A stretch of 64,000 nucleotides of DNA, from contig NZ_CP031194.1 in assembly GCF_003344965.1 (NCBI RefSeq), positions 5,704,001 to 5,768,000 on the forward strand, written 5' to 3'. This DNA is from Streptomyces paludis. GTDB taxonomy: Bacteria > Actinomycetota > Actinomycetes > Streptomycetales > Streptomycetaceae. Both the position numbers and the translations under genes were made by a program. The stretch's first letter is position 1. Each line of letters starts with the position of its first letter. The notes below the pieces were generated by a model, which was given only the letters and a program-made list of their open reading frames with translations, was not told where the DNA came from and did not search any database. This document shows, in pieces, positions 46,589 through 56,604 of the stretch.

Positions 46589-48790
46589 ATGAAACCGACC
46601 GAGAGCGCCGCCCCGGTCTCACCCCCGCGCGGATTCGCGGGATTTGTGGCGGGACGCGCGGGTATCGCGGCCAGGACGCCGGTTCTTGTGGTGGGTATCG
46701 CCGTGGCCGTCCTGGTGACCGGACTGGTCCTCACCCTGCACGACGGGCGGGCGCTCTTCCCCGGCTCCACGGCCGGCTGGGCGCTGGCCGTGCTCACCGG
46801 CATCATCGTGGGCCACCTGGTCGCGCTCGGCCGCGACCGCTGGTGGGGCGGTACGGGCTCCGGCGCCGCCCTCACCCTGGCGGTCCTGCTGCTGTACGGC
46901 TGGGTGGCGGCCGGGCTCGTCAGCCTGGCCGTCGTCGTCCTGGTCGGGGTGGCCCGCCGGCACCGCTGGCGGCTGGGCGTCCTGCACGGCGCCGCGGACA
47001 TCCTGGGCGTGGGGGCCGCCGCGCTCGTGCTCGCGCTGTTCGGAGTGGTCCCCACCGTCGAGCAGCCCTGGCAGCCGCTGGACTGGTCCATCGGCAGCGC
47101 CCCGCAGATCGTGCTGGCCGCCGCCACACATCTCGTCGTCACCCGGCTGCTGCTGTGGTACGCGCTGACGCCGCAGCACAGCGGAGAGCCGGCCGGCGCC
47201 CGTACCGCCCTCTACCGGCAGGGCCTCGTCGCGGTCGCGCTGCTCGGGATCGCCCCGCTGATCTGTGTCGTCGCGGTCTCCCTGCCGGTCCTCCTGCCGC
47301 TGTTCGCCATCCCGCTGATCGCCCTGGACTCCACGCTCTGGATCGCCCGGGCGCGGGCCGAGGAGCAGTTGCGCGACCCCCTGACCAAACTGCCCAACCG
47401 GCAGTGGCTGCTGGAGCGCACCTGGTCGGCGCTGGAGGAGGCGGAGGGCCTCGGCGCCCGGTCCGCGCTCGTCCTGATCGACCTCGACCGGTTCCGTTCG
47501 GTCAACGACACACTCGGTCATCTGGCCGGGGACCGGCTGCTGTTGCAGATCGCCGACCGGCTCCGGCTGGCCCTGCCGCACGGCGCCGAGGCCGCGCGCC
47601 TCGGCGGCGACGAGTTCGCCGTACTGCTCCCCACCTGCGACTCCACGACGAGCGCGCAGCGCGTGGCGCGCCATCTGGCGGCCGAGCTGTCCTCGCCGCT
47701 GGATCTCGACGGCCTCACACTCGTCCTGGAGGCGAGCGCCGGTGTCGCCGTCTACCCCGAACACGCGGTGGACGCCGAGGGGCTGCTGCGCCGCGCGGAC
47801 GTCGCGATGTACCAGGCGAAGCGGGACCGTACGGGCGTCGAGGTGTACGAGTCGAAGCGCGACTCCAACACCCCCGACCGGCTCGGGCTGCTGGGCGATC
47901 TGCGGCGCGCGCTGGACGCCGGCGAGGTCGAGCTGCATTACCAGCCGAAGGTCCGCTTCGACGGTCAGGTGGCCGGGCTGGAGGCGCTGGTGCGCTGGGT
48001 GCACCCGGAGCGCGGCCGGGTCCCTCCCGACGACTTCATCGCCATTGCCGAGTCCTCCGGTCTGATGCCTCACCTCACGGAATACGTACTGGAGAAGGCT
48101 CTCGCTCAGGTCGCGCGCTGGCGATCCCAGGGGCTGATGGTCCCGGTGGCCGTCAATGTCTCGCCGCGCGATGTGCACACCCCTGGTTTCGCGGGCGCGG
48201 TGGCGGCGCGGCTGGCCCGGCACGGCGTTCCGGCGGGCTCCCTCCAGCTGGAGATAACCGAGCATGTGCTGCTGGAGGACCCCCAGCGGGCCGCCGACAC
48301 CCTCGCCGGGCTGACCGGGCACGGCGTGAAGATGTCCCTCGACGACTTCGGCACGGGGTACTCCTCGCTGGTCCATCTGCGCCGGCTGCCGGTGAGCGAG
48401 CTGAAGATCGACCGCTCGTTCGTGGCCCGGCTGGCGGTCGACACGGAGGACGCGGAGATCGTCCGCTGCACCGTCGATCTGGCGCACTCGCTGGGCCTGC
48501 TGGTCGTCGCGGAGGGCGTCGAGGACGACGAGACCTGGGAGCGGCTGCGGGATCTGGGCTGCGACGCCGTCCAGGGCTGGCTGGTGGCCGCCGCGATGCC
48601 GCCGCACGAGGCGACGGCCTGGCTGCTGGCCAGGGGCGAGCGCGGCTGGCAGCGCCCGGCGGAGCTGGCGGCGCGGGCGCTTGAGCAGCCGGGGGCGTCG
48701 GGGGCGGCTGCTTCGGCCTCGGCGGCGGCGTCGGCTGCTTCGGCTGCTTCGGCACAGGTGGTGCGGCAGTCGGGGCACGCCGTGCAGTAG
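46589..48790 (+). CDS. rmdB: Membrane GGDEF/EAL c-di-GMP protein (RmdB-like)
   Basis: Protein of 733 aa. Residues about 30-255 form an array of hydrophobic segments, then GGDEF (339-343) and EAL (465-467) domains follow. Catalytic motifs of both appear intact: RLGGDEF for cyclase activity, and LEALVRW, NVSPRD, LDDFGTGYSSL and EGVED for hydrolysis. No RxxD inhibitory site is seen five residues before GGDEF. Position between ligA and gatC matches S. coelicolor RmdB (SCO5495), described as a c-di-GMP phosphodiesterase needed for normal development (recalled literature). The last ~50 residues are Ala/Ser-rich. Confidence 0.85.
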   Translation: MKPTESAAPVSPPRGFAGFVAGRAGIAARTPVLVVGIAVAVLVTGLVLTLHDGRALFPGSTAGWALAVLTGIIVGHLVALGRDRWWGGTGSGAALTLAVLLLYGWVAAGLVSLAVVVLVGVARRHRWRLGVLHGAADILGVGAAALVLALFGVVPTVEQPWQPLDWSIGSAPQIVLAAATHLVVTRLLLWYALTPQHSGEPAGARTALYRQGLVAVALLGIAPLICVVAVSLPVLLPLFAIPLIALDSTLWIARARAEEQLRDPLTKLPNRQWLLERTWSALEEAEGLGARSALVLIDLDRFRSVNDTLGHLAGDRLLLQIADRLRLALPHGAEAARLGGDEFAVLLPTCDSTTSAQRVARHLAAELSSPLDLDGLTLVLEASAGVAVYPEHAVDAEGLLRRADVAMYQAKRDRTGVEVYESKRDSNTPDRLGLLGDLRRALDAGEVELHYQPKVRFDGQVAGLEALVRWVHPERGRVPPDDFIAIAESSGLMPHLTEYVLEKALAQVARWRSQGLMVPVAVNVSPRDVHTPGFAGAVAARLARHGVPAGSLQLEITEHVLLEDPQRAADTLAGLTGHGVKMSLDDFGTGYSSLVHLRRLPVSELKIDRSFVARLAVDTEDAEIVRCTVDLAHSLGLLVVAEGVEDDETWERLRDLGCDAVQGWLVAAAMPPHEATAWLLARGERGWQRPAELAARALEQPGASGAAASASAAASAASAASAQVVRQSGHAVQ

Positions 48791-48953
48791 TACGGCGTGC
48801 CCCGGTAGTGCGGCGCGTCAGTACAGCGCGTCCCGGTGGTACGCCGTGCGGCAGGTCGTGCCGTAAGGGCCGCTCCGGAGCCGTACGGGAGCCGTCCGGA
48901 GCCGTACGGGAGGGTGCGGCCGAGGTCGACGAACGGGGCCCGGGGGGTGAGCG

Positions 48954-48984
48954 TTTCGTGGCCGGGCGTCGCGGCCCATAGGAT
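48954..48984 (+). promoter_or_regulatory. Promoter candidate for the gatC operon
   Basis: TAGGAT at 48979-48984 is a good -10 box and TTTCGT at 48954-48959 a possible -35, spaced 19 bp. It lies 40 bp before the gatC start. The rest of the 230-bp gap contains repeated ccggagccgtacgggag words near 48875 and 48897. Confidence 0.5.
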
Positions 48985-49023
48985 TGGGGCACATTCCCAA
49001 ACACTCACCCTGAGGATCGCTGC

Positions 49024-49320
49024 ATGCCTGGCATCACGCGCGAGGAGGTCGCCCACCTCGCCCGGCTGGCGCGTCTGGAGCTGTCCGGCTCCGAACTGGA
49101 CCATTTCGCCGGACAGCTCGACGACATCATCGGCGCGGTCGCCCGCGTATCCGAGGTAGCCGACCAAGACGTACCGCCGACCTCCCACCCGCTGCCGCTG
49201 ACCAACGTCATGCGCGCGGACGAGGTCCGTCCGTCGCTCACCCCCGAGCAGGCGCTCTCCGGCGCCCCTGCCCAGGAGCAGCAGCGTTTCAAGGTGCCGC
49301 AGATCCTGGGGGAGGACTAA
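49024..49320 (+). CDS. gatC: Glutamyl-tRNA(Gln)/aspartyl-tRNA(Asn) amidotransferase subunit C
   Basis: Small subunit of 98 aa that stabilises the GatCAB complex. It shows the typical [18 protein letters not shown] start, [15 protein letters not shown] helix and the ending [12 protein letters not shown]. First gene of gatC-gatA-(small)-AAA-TOPRIM-gatB, six bases before gatA. Confidence 0.96.
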   Translation: MPGITREEVAHLARLARLELSGSELDHFAGQLDDIIGAVARVSEVADQDVPPTSHPLPLTNVMRADEVRPSLTPEQALSGAPAQEQQRFKVPQILGED

Positions 49321-49326
49321 ACAGCC

Positions 49327-50865
49327 ATGACGGACAACAGCAAGTCGGACAGCACCCGGTCGGACAGCACTCAGTCGGACATCACCAAGCTCACGGCCGC
49401 CGTGATCGCCGAGCGCATCGCCGCCGGTGAACTCACGGCCGTCGAGGTCGCCGAGGCGCACCTGGCCCGTATCGAGGCCGTCGACGAGAAGGTCCACGCC
49501 TTCCTGCACGTCGACCGCGAGGGCGCGCTCGCGCAGGCCCGCGCCGTCGACGCGAAGCGCGCGGCGGGCGAGAAGCTCGGGCCGCTGGCCGGTGTGCCGG
49601 TCGCGCTCAAGGACATCTTCACCACCGAGGGTGTGCCGACCACGGTCGGTTCCAAGATCCTCGAAGGCTGGATCCCGCCGTACGACGCGACGCTCACGAA
49701 GAAGCTCAAGGCCGCCGGCGTCGTCATCCTCGGCAAGACCAACATGGACGAGTTCGCCATGGGGTCCTCCACCGAGAACAGCGCCTACGGCCCGACCGGC
49801 AACCCGTGGGACGTCACCCGGGTCCCCGGCGGCTCCGGCGGCGGCTCGGCGGCGGCGCTCGCCGCGTACCAGGCCCCCCTGGCCATCGGTACGGACACCG
49901 GCGGCTCCATCCGCCAGCCCGCCGCCCTCACCGGCACGGTCGGCGTCAAGCCCACCTACGGCGGGGTCTCCCGCTACGGCATGGTCGCCTTCTCGTCCTC
50001 CCTCGACCAGGGCGGCCCCTGCGCCCGTACGGTCCTGGACGCCGCGCTGCTGCACGAGGCGATCGCGGGCCACGACCCGCTCGACTCGACGTCCATCGAC
50101 GCCCCGGTGCCGCCGGTGGTGGAGGCGGCGCGCAACGGCTCGGTCGCCGGGATGCGCGTCGGGGTCGTCAAGCAGTTCCGCGGCGAGGGCTATCAGGCGG
50201 GTGTCGTCCAGCGCTTCGACGAGTCCGTCGAGCTGCTCCAGAAGCTCGGCGCCGAGATCGTCGAGCTGGACTGCCCGTCCTTCGACCTCGGCCTCGCCGC
50301 GTACTACCTGATCGCGCCCTCCGAGTGCTCGTCGAACCTCGCGCGCTTCGACGCCATGCGCTACGGACTGCGCGTCGGCGACGACGGCACGCGCTCCGCA
50401 GAGGACGTCACCGCGCTGACCCGCGAGGCGGGCTTCGGCGACGAGGTCAAGCGCCGCGTCATCCTCGGCACGTACGCGCTCAGCTCCGGCTACTACGACG
50501 CGTACTACGGCTCCGCGCAGAAGGTCCGTACCCTCATCACCCGGGACTTCGAGAAGGCGTTCGAGCAGGTCGACGTGATCGTCTCCCCGACGACCCCGAC
50601 CACCGCCTTCCCAATCGGCGAGCGCGCCGACGACCCGATGGCGATGTACCTCGCGGACCTGTGCACCATCCCGACCAACCTCGCGGGCAACGCGGCGATG
50701 TCGCTCCCCTGCGGCCTCGCGCCGGAGGACGGCCTCCCGGTCGGCCTCCAGATCATCGCCCCCGCCATGAAGGACGACCGGCTGTACAAGGTCGGTGCCG
50801 CGGTCGAGGCGGCCTTCGTGGAAAAGTGGGGCCACCCGTTGCTGGAGGAGGCACCATCGCTATGA
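49327..50865 (+). CDS. gatA: Glutamyl-tRNA(Gln) amidotransferase subunit A
   Basis: Amidase of 512 aa that frees ammonia from glutamine for the complex. The Ser-cisSer-Lys triad motifs are [11 protein letters not shown] (Lys), [13 protein letters not shown] and [15 protein letters not shown]. The C-terminal [14 protein letters not shown] is typical. The first ~20 residues are a Ser/Thr/Asp repeat ([12 protein letters not shown]). Its stop overlaps the next start (ATGA). Confidence 0.96.
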   Translation: MTDNSKSDSTRSDSTQSDITKLTAAVIAERIAAGELTAVEVAEAHLARIEAVDEKVHAFLHVDREGALAQARAVDAKRAAGEKLGPLAGVPVALKDIFTTEGVPTTVGSKILEGWIPPYDATLTKKLKAAGVVILGKTNMDEFAMGSSTENSAYGPTGNPWDVTRVPGGSGGGSAAALAAYQAPLAIGTDTGGSIRQPAALTGTVGVKPTYGGVSRYGMVAFSSSLDQGGPCARTVLDAALLHEAIAGHDPLDSTSIDAPVPPVVEAARNGSVAGMRVGVVKQFRGEGYQAGVVQRFDESVELLQKLGAEIVELDCPSFDLGLAAYYLIAPSECSSNLARFDAMRYGLRVGDDGTRSAEDVTALTREAGFGDEVKRRVILGTYALSSGYYDAYYGSAQKVRTLITRDFEKAFEQVDVIVSPTTPTTAFPIGERADDPMAMYLADLCTIPTNLAGNAAMSLPCGLAPEDGLPVGLQIIAPAMKDDRLYKVGAAVEAAFVEKWGHPLLEEAPSL

Positions 50866-51104
50866 GCAGTGCATTGACCAAGGCCAAGGGTTTCAAGAGG
50901 TCCAGGGCCGGAACGTATCTGTCGATCGGGACCACCGCGTTCGGCGCCATCAGCGTCGTCAAGCAGGCCAGAACGGCCCGCGGCGAACACGACACGCTCC
51001 GCCTCGTCGACGCCGTCGTCTCGGGCGTCGCGATCGTCACGGGCGTGGCGCTGCTGCTGCGCGAGCTGAAGCGGCTGGGCGACGACGACGTCCTGCTGGG
51101 CTGA
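50862..51104 (+). CDS. Small conserved membrane-associated protein between gatA and the AAA gene
   Basis: Protein of 80 aa: a basic head ([17 protein letters not shown]) then two weakly hydrophobic stretches ([13 protein letters not shown] and [21 protein letters not shown]). It is translationally coupled to gatA. In S. coelicolor a similar small gene (recalled as SCO5500) lies directly between gatA and gatB, which makes the two genes after it look inserted. Function unknown. Confidence 0.75.
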   Translation: MSSALTKAKGFKRSRAGTYLSIGTTAFGAISVVKQARTARGEHDTLRLVDAVVSGVAIVTGVALLLRELKRLGDDDVLLG

Positions 51105-51179
51105 GCGGATGCCGGGGGCCCGCTCCGCGCGGGCTCCCCGGTACCCCTGCGCACCGCTGCCACGGAAGGAGGCGACACA

Positions 51180-52445
51180 GTGATCACCCGCATCGAGATC
51201 GACGGCTTCAAGTCGTTCGTGGGCTTCGGCCTCGACGTGCGCCCCTGCACGGTGCTCATGGGTGTCAACGGCGCGGGGAAGTCGAACCTTCTGGACGCGT
51301 TGGACTTTGTCCGGCGGGTGGTGGGAGCGGGCCTGTCGAAGGCTCTGGACGGGAGTAATCCACGGCTTACCGCGCGGGATCTGCTGCACCACACGGACCA
51401 TCCGCGTGGGGAATACACCGCGCCCGGGCTGACCATCAGGGTGCGTATGATCGTCCCGAGCCGCTTCGGCCCGCTTTCCGTGGCCGTACGAGTGGAAGTT
51501 GAGCGCAGAGGGGCATCCGCCGGTCCCGCGAAGCTCGCTCTGCGCCGCGGCCGCAGTGGTGCATGGGTGAGCAGGCTGGACCGTACGGAATGGATGGACC
51601 GGCTGGCGCTGCCGACCCGGCTGCGCACAGCACTCGTCGCCTCGCGGGACCTGTTTGACGCTCATTACGAGTCGGACTGGGGGGCGTTGACCGAAGCCGG
51701 GTTGTCAGGCCCGGAGGAGCTGCTGGCGAGCATTCTGCGGGAGACCGCGACCTGGGAGCGGATCGCTCTCGATCCCCCCGGTATGCGCAGCCCGTTCGGC
51801 GGCGATGACGGGATGTCGTTGCTCCCCGACGGGCGCAACCTCGCCGCCGTACTCCATCGCCTGGACGGCGACGTACTGCGTGACATGGAAGCCGACCTGG
51901 CCGCGCTCATCCCCGAAGCCTCCGGGATCCGGCCGCTCTACGACGAGCGGCGCGGTGAGTACGACTTCGACGTACGGTTCCGGCACACCGGCTGGACCTC
52001 GCCACCCATGCTGTCGGACGGCACGCTGCGCGTCCTCGCGCTGCTCGCCGCCTCGTACGACGACCGGCGGGCCGGGCTGCTCGCCGTTGAGGAGATCGAG
52101 AACGGGCTCCATCCCACCCGGATCGCGGAGCTGGTACGGCGGCTGCGCCGGGACGGGGACGACTTCCCCGATCTGGTGGACCGGGCCGAGGAGGCCAAGG
52201 GGTTCCGCCAGCTCATCGCGACCACCCACTCGCCCGTCCTGCTCTCCGCCCTCCGCGACGACGCCTCCGGCAGCCTCGTCTTCCTGGAGCAGGCGTCCCA
52301 CATCGACCCGGCGCGCCCCGGGATCTCGACCGTGACCCGGGCCCGCCCCGTGCGTAAGCCCCTCGCGGACGAGGAGCCCGGCGACACGGTCACGGTCGAG
52401 CAGGTGAAGCGGCTGCTGGAGTCCATGGGACAGGTGATCTCATGA
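51180..52445 (+). CDS. AAA ATPase, OLD/RecF-like (putative defence ATPase)
   Basis: ABC/SMC-type ATPase of 421 aa. It opens ITRIEIDGFKSFVGFGLDV, Walker A GVNGAGKS spans residues 28-35, the signature-like LSDGT is near 278-282, Walker B LLAVEEIENGLHP near 300-312 and the switch-His motif TTHSPVLL near 348. This layout fits AAA_15/AAA_21 ATPases of OLD-type systems. GTG at 51180 follows GGAGGCGACACA. It is coupled by ATGA to the TOPRIM-like gene, and the pair sits inside the gat operon. An anti-phage or DNA-surveillance role is inferred. Confidence 0.85.
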   Translation: MITRIEIDGFKSFVGFGLDVRPCTVLMGVNGAGKSNLLDALDFVRRVVGAGLSKALDGSNPRLTARDLLHHTDHPRGEYTAPGLTIRVRMIVPSRFGPLSVAVRVEVERRGASAGPAKLALRRGRSGAWVSRLDRTEWMDRLALPTRLRTALVASRDLFDAHYESDWGALTEAGLSGPEELLASILRETATWERIALDPPGMRSPFGGDDGMSLLPDGRNLAAVLHRLDGDVLRDMEADLAALIPEASGIRPLYDERRGEYDFDVRFRHTGWTSPPMLSDGTLRVLALLAASYDDRRAGLLAVEEIENGLHPTRIAELVRRLRRDGDDFPDLVDRAEEAKGFRQLIATTHSPVLLSALRDDASGSLVFLEQASHIDPARPGISTVTRARPVRKPLADEEPGDTVTVEQVKRLLESMGQVIS

Positions 52446-53083
52446 ACCGGGCACGGCCTCTCACGGCGGGACTGCTGGTCGAAGGGCCGAGTGATCTGCC
52501 CTTCCTGGAGCGGCTGATCATCCGGCAGTTGGAGGAGACGCTGCACGCGCGGGCCCTCAAGGCCACCGAGGTGCTCGCCCCCTGCTCGACCGGCTCCGTG
52601 TACAGCACCGCGGCGCCGAAGCTCCTGCTGGCGGCGGCCCAGGAGCTGGCCGGCCGGTGCGACGTACTCTTCGTGCACCGGGACCACAAGGAGATCCCCG
52701 ACGCGGGTGTCCTGCTGGAGGCGCTGTCCCAGTTGCCGAAGAGCGCGGCGGTGCCCGTCGTACTCGGGCCGAAGGTGATGACCGAGTCATGGGTCCTGGC
52801 GGACCGGGACGCGCTGGTCCGGGTGCAGCCCGCCGCCGATCTGTCGGCGCATCCGCACCTTCAGCCGGAGGATGTGGAACAGGGTAATCCGGCGCCAGGG
52901 CATCCGGCCCACCCGAAACGCGTGCTGGCGAACGTACTCAAGAAGGCCCGGCGATCCGACCCCGGCGATTACTTCGCCCGCCTCGCCGACGAAGTGGATC
53001 TCTCCGTACTCGGAAAGCTGTCGTCCTACCAGCGCTGGCTGGCCGACACCGATGAAGCATTGAAGAGGAAGAAGTACCTGTGA
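52442..53083 (+). CDS. DUF4276/TOPRIM-like protein (putative nuclease partner)
   Basis: Protein of 213 aa. TOPRIM-type motifs are LLVEGPSD (E14, D18), [11 protein letters not shown] (D74, D81) and [13 protein letters not shown] (E115 region), as in the DUF4276 family, which often pairs with AAA ATPases. The C-terminus ([19 protein letters not shown]) is helical. It overlaps both the ATPase (ATGA) and gatB (GTGA), so it is translated in step with an essential gene. Nuclease or primase activity is not proven by sequence. Confidence 0.8.
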   Translation: MNRARPLTAGLLVEGPSDLPFLERLIIRQLEETLHARALKATEVLAPCSTGSVYSTAAPKLLLAAAQELAGRCDVLFVHRDHKEIPDAGVLLEALSQLPKSAAVPVVLGPKVMTESWVLADRDALVRVQPAADLSAHPHLQPEDVEQGNPAPGHPAHPKRVLANVLKKARRSDPGDYFARLADEVDLSVLGKLSSYQRWLADTDEALKRKKYL

Positions 53084-54588
53084 CCGTCATTGACCTGGTG
53101 TCGTACGAGGACGCGCTGGCGACCTACGACCCCGTCATGGGCCTCGAAGTCCATGTCGAGCTGGGCACCAAGACCAAGATGTTCTGCGGCTGCTCGACCG
53201 AGCTGGGGGCCGAGCCCAACTCGCAGACGTGTCCGACCTGTCTGGGGATGCCCGGATCGCTGCCGGTCGTGAACGCGATCGGTGTCGAGTCCGCCATCAA
53301 GATCGGGCTCGCGCTGAACTGCGAGATCGCCGAGTGGTGCCGTTTCGCCCGGAAGAACTACTTCTATCCGGACATGCCGAAGAACTTCCAGACCTCCCAG
53401 TACGACGAGCCGATCGCCTTCAACGGCCATCTGGACGTCCAGCTGGAGGACGGGGAGATCTTCCGCGTGGAGATCGAGCGCGCCCACATGGAGGAGGACA
53501 CCGGCAAGTCGCTGCACGTCGGTGGTGCCACCGGGCGGATCCACGGGGCCTCGCACTCGCTGCTGGACTACAACCGCGCCGGGATCCCGCTCATCGAGAT
53601 CGTCACCAAGCCCATCGAGGGCGCCGGCGCGCGGGCGCCCGAGGTGGCCAAGGCGTACGTCGCCGAGCTGCGGGAGCTGATCAAGGCGCTCGGCGTGTCG
53701 GAGGCCCGGATGGAGATGGGCCAGATGCGGTGCGACGTGAACCTGTCGCTGCGCCCGCACGGCCGCGCGGAGTTCGGTACGCGGTCCGAGACGAAGAACG
53801 TCAACTCGCTGCGCAGTGTCGAGCGCGCCGCCCGGTTCGAGATCCAACGCCACGCCGCGGTGCTGGACGGCGGCGGCACGATCCTCCAGGAGACCCGGCA
53901 CTTCCACGAGGAGGACGGGTCCACCACCTCCGGCCGGATCAAGGATAACGCCGAGGACTACCGGTACTTCCCGGAGCCCGACCTCGTGCCGGTCGCCCCG
54001 GCCCGCGCGTGGGTCGAGGAGCTGCGGGCCGCGCTTCCCGAGCTGCCGCGGGTACGCCGTAACCGGCTCCGCGAGGAGTGGGGCGTCTCCGAGCACGACA
54101 TGCAGTCGATCCTCAACGCCGGCGCCATCGACCTCATCGTCGCCACGATCGACGCCGGCGCCCCGGCCGATCAGGCCCGTAAGTGGTGGATGGGCGAGCT
54201 GGCCCGGCACGCCAACGAGTCGGGCCGCGCGCTGGACGAGCAGCCGATCACCCCGGCGCAGGTCGCCCGGATCGCCGCGCTCGTCGCCGCCGGCGACCTG
54301 AACGACAAGTTGGCCCGTCAGGTCATCGAAGGCGTCCTCGCAGGTGAGGGCGGACCCGACACCGTCGTGGAGAAGCGCGGGCTGAAGGTCGTCTCCGACG
54401 AGGGCGCGCTCGGCGCGGCCGTGGACGAGGCGATCGCGGCCAACGCGGCCGTCGCCGACAAGATCCGCGCGGGCAAGGTCGCCGCCGCGGGCGCGCTCGT
54501 GGGCGCGGTCATGAAGGCCACGCGGGGACAGGCCGACGCGGCGCGCGTGCGCGAGCTGATCCTGGAGAAGCTCGGGGCCGAGGGCTGA
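53080..54588 (+). CDS. gatB: Glutamyl-tRNA(Gln) amidotransferase subunit B
   Basis: Kinase/tRNA-binding subunit of 502 aa. The N-terminus gives [21 protein letters not shown], with the zinc-type [17 protein letters not shown] cysteines, and GAKNVNS-like [15 protein letters not shown]; the YqeY-type tail domain closes the protein ([21 protein letters not shown]). GTG at 53080 overlaps the preceding DUF4276 stop. Confidence 0.96.
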   Translation: MTVIDLVSYEDALATYDPVMGLEVHVELGTKTKMFCGCSTELGAEPNSQTCPTCLGMPGSLPVVNAIGVESAIKIGLALNCEIAEWCRFARKNYFYPDMPKNFQTSQYDEPIAFNGHLDVQLEDGEIFRVEIERAHMEEDTGKSLHVGGATGRIHGASHSLLDYNRAGIPLIEIVTKPIEGAGARAPEVAKAYVAELRELIKALGVSEARMEMGQMRCDVNLSLRPHGRAEFGTRSETKNVNSLRSVERAARFEIQRHAAVLDGGGTILQETRHFHEEDGSTTSGRIKDNAEDYRYFPEPDLVPVAPARAWVEELRAALPELPRVRRNRLREEWGVSEHDMQSILNAGAIDLIVATIDAGAPADQARKWWMGELARHANESGRALDEQPITPAQVARIAALVAAGDLNDKLARQVIEGVLAGEGGPDTVVEKRGLKVVSDEGALGAAVDEAIAANAAVADKIRAGKVAAAGALVGAVMKATRGQADAARVRELILEKLGAEG

Positions 54589-54612
54589 CATAACGTTGAG
54601 GGCTGACATCAC

Positions 54613-54638
54613 CTACGTACGAAGTACGTAGTACGTAG
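54613..54638. repeat. Perfect CTACGTAC palindrome with an extra half-site
   Basis: CTACGTAC (54613-54620), gaa, GTACGTAG (54624-54631), then a second GTACGTAG (54631-54638). It lies 25 bp after gatB and about 80 bp before the transporter gene. It may be a terminator stem or an operator. Confidence 0.55.
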
Positions 54639-54717
54639 TGACGCCGTGGGGGCGGGGCGCCGGGGAGCCGGTGCGCCGCCCCTTTTCCTGCTTTCGCTCC
54701 GGTAAAGGCCCCTCCCC

Positions 54718-55974
54718 GTGAACACCATCGTCGCCGAGACCGTCTCCGTCGGGCTGCTGCTCGGCGTGCTGGCGTTCGCCGTCGTGCGCCCGCGCGGGCT
54801 GCCCGAGGCCGTTGTCGCGGTGCCGGCCGCGCTGCTGGTCGTGGCGCTCGGCGCGGTGTCGCCGGCGGACGCATGGGAACAGACCCGTACGCTCCTGCCG
54901 GTCGTCGTCTTTCTCGCGGCCGTGCTGGTGCTCGCCCAGCTCTGCGCCGACGAGGGGCTGTTCGCCGCCGCCGGGGACCTGGTGGCGCGGGTCTGCGGGG
55001 GCAGACCGCGCACCCTGCTCGGCGGGGTGTTCGCCGTCGCCGCCGTGGTCACCGCCGTACTCAGCCTGGACGCCACGGTCGTGCTGCTCACCCCGGTGGT
55101 CTTCGCCACCGCTGCCCGGGTCGGCGCCCGGCCCCGGCCGCATGTCTACGCCACGACGCATCTCGCGAACTCGGCGTCGCTGCTGCTGCCCGTGTCCAAT
55201 CTGACCAATCTGCTGGCCTTCACGGCGAGCGGGCTCACCTTCACCCGGTTCGCCGCGCTGATGGCGCTGCCCTGGCTGGCGGCGATCGCCGTCGAGTACG
55301 CCGTTTTCCGCCGCTTCTTCGCCGCCGATCTGGCCGCCGGTGCGCACCCCGCGAAGGGCGGCGAGCGGCCCGAGGTGCCGGTGTTCACGCTGGTGGTGCT
55401 GGGGCTGACCCTGGCGGGGTTCGCGGTCACCTCGTTCGCCGGGATCGAGCCGCTGTGGGCGGCGATCGCCGGAGCGGCCGTGCTGGCCGCGCGGGCGCTG
55501 CGGCAGCGCCGTACGACCCTGCCGGGACTGGTCCGCGCCACGTCCCCGCTCTTCTGTCTCTTCGTCCTGGCGCTCGGGGTCGTGGTGAAGGCCGTGGTGG
55601 ACAACGGCCTCGACACCGGGATCGGCCGGATCCTGCCGGCCGGCTCGTCGCTGCTCTCGCTGCTCGCCATCGCCGGGGTCGCCGCCGTACTGGCCAATGT
55701 GATCAACAACCTGCCGGCGATCCTCGCGCTGCTGCCGGTGATCGGGCCCGCGGGCCCCGGGCCGGTGCTGGCCGCGCTGATCGGCGTCAACCTCGGCCCG
55801 AATCTGACGTACGTCGGCTCGCTGGCCACCCTGCTCTGGCGGCGCATCCTCCATGAGCACGACAGCGAGGCCGAACTCGGCCGCTTCACCCGGCTCGGCC
55901 TGCTGACCGTGCCGGCCACGCTGGCCGTGTCTACGGTGGCACTGTGGGGGACGCTGCGGCTGATCGGAGGCTGA
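54718..55974 (+). CDS. Membrane transporter, ArsB/SLC13 (ion transporter superfamily) type
   Basis: Integral membrane protein of 418 aa with about 11 hydrophobic segments and two related halves. Family motifs are LDATVVLLTPVVFATAARVG with HLANSASLLLPVSNLTNLLAF in the first half, and NVINNLPAILALLP with GVNLGPNLTYVGSLATLLW in the second, as in ArsB/arsenical pump or citrate-type carriers. The substrate cannot be set; no arsR or arsC is near. GTG start; the last 20 bp before it are cctccccc-rich. Nine bases separate it from the next gene. Confidence 0.82.
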   Translation: MNTIVAETVSVGLLLGVLAFAVVRPRGLPEAVVAVPAALLVVALGAVSPADAWEQTRTLLPVVVFLAAVLVLAQLCADEGLFAAAGDLVARVCGGRPRTLLGGVFAVAAVVTAVLSLDATVVLLTPVVFATAARVGARPRPHVYATTHLANSASLLLPVSNLTNLLAFTASGLTFTRFAALMALPWLAAIAVEYAVFRRFFAADLAAGAHPAKGGERPEVPVFTLVVLGLTLAGFAVTSFAGIEPLWAAIAGAAVLAARALRQRRTTLPGLVRATSPLFCLFVLALGVVVKAVVDNGLDTGIGRILPAGSSLLSLLAIAGVAAVLANVINNLPAILALLPVIGPAGPGPVLAALIGVNLGPNLTYVGSLATLLWRRILHEHDSEAELGRFTRLGLLTVPATLAVSTVALWGTLRLIGG

Positions 55975-55982
55975 GCGCCGCT

Positions 55983-56471
55983 GTGACCGTACTCGTCTGG
56001 ATCACCGAGGCCACCTGGCCGGCCTGTGTCGACGCGGCCCGGCGCTGCCCGGCCGGTGCCGGTGCCGCGCCCGACGAGCTGGCGCTGCTGCATGTCAGCG
56101 ACGACGAGGTGGCCGCCGCCGCGCACCGCGCCTACGCGGGCCTCCTCGGCCGCGGCCACCGGCCGGACCGGGACCCCGGCGCCCGGCTCGAAGCCCTCTC
56201 CCGGCCGGCCGCCGCGGATCTCCTGGAGGCCGCCGCGCACCGGCTCGGCCGGCCCTGCGTGTTCCTCGAACACCACGGCCGGGTGGAGCACGAGGTCGTA
56301 CGGGCGGCGGCCGGGGCGGAGCTGCTGATCTGCGCCCGCGACGGCGAGCCCGGGCGGCCGGGGCCGCACAGCCTCGGGCGGGCGACCCGGTTCGTGGTGG
56401 ACCACGCCGAGTGCCCGGTGCTGCTGGTGTGGCCGTACGGCGCGGAGGTGCCGGTGCCGCCGCCGGTGTAG
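55983..56471 (+). CDS. UspA-like protein
   Basis: Protein of 162 aa resembling universal stress domains: TVLVWITEATWPACVDAARR at the start, AAADLLEAAAHRLG helix, ELLICARDGE and the classic ending GRATRFVVDHAECPVLLVWP. The ATP-binding G-x2-G-x9-G(S/T) motif is only partly kept. GTG at 55983 comes nine bases after the transporter stop, so it may regulate that transporter, as Usp domains do for some carriers. Confidence 0.75.
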   Translation: MTVLVWITEATWPACVDAARRCPAGAGAAPDELALLHVSDDEVAAAAHRAYAGLLGRGHRPDRDPGARLEALSRPAAADLLEAAAHRLGRPCVFLEHHGRVEHEVVRAAAGAELLICARDGEPGRPGPHSLGRATRFVVDHAECPVLLVWPYGAEVPVPPPV

Positions 56472-56604
56472 CCGCCCGTACCGCTGCCGGTATAGCTGCC
56501 CGCACCTCCGTCCGTACCGCCGTCGGCCCAGTCTTCGGGGGCGTTCACCTCGGCGCCTTTCCGGGGTCTTTCTCCTGCCATCAGCCGTCACTACCGTCCC
56601 TGGC

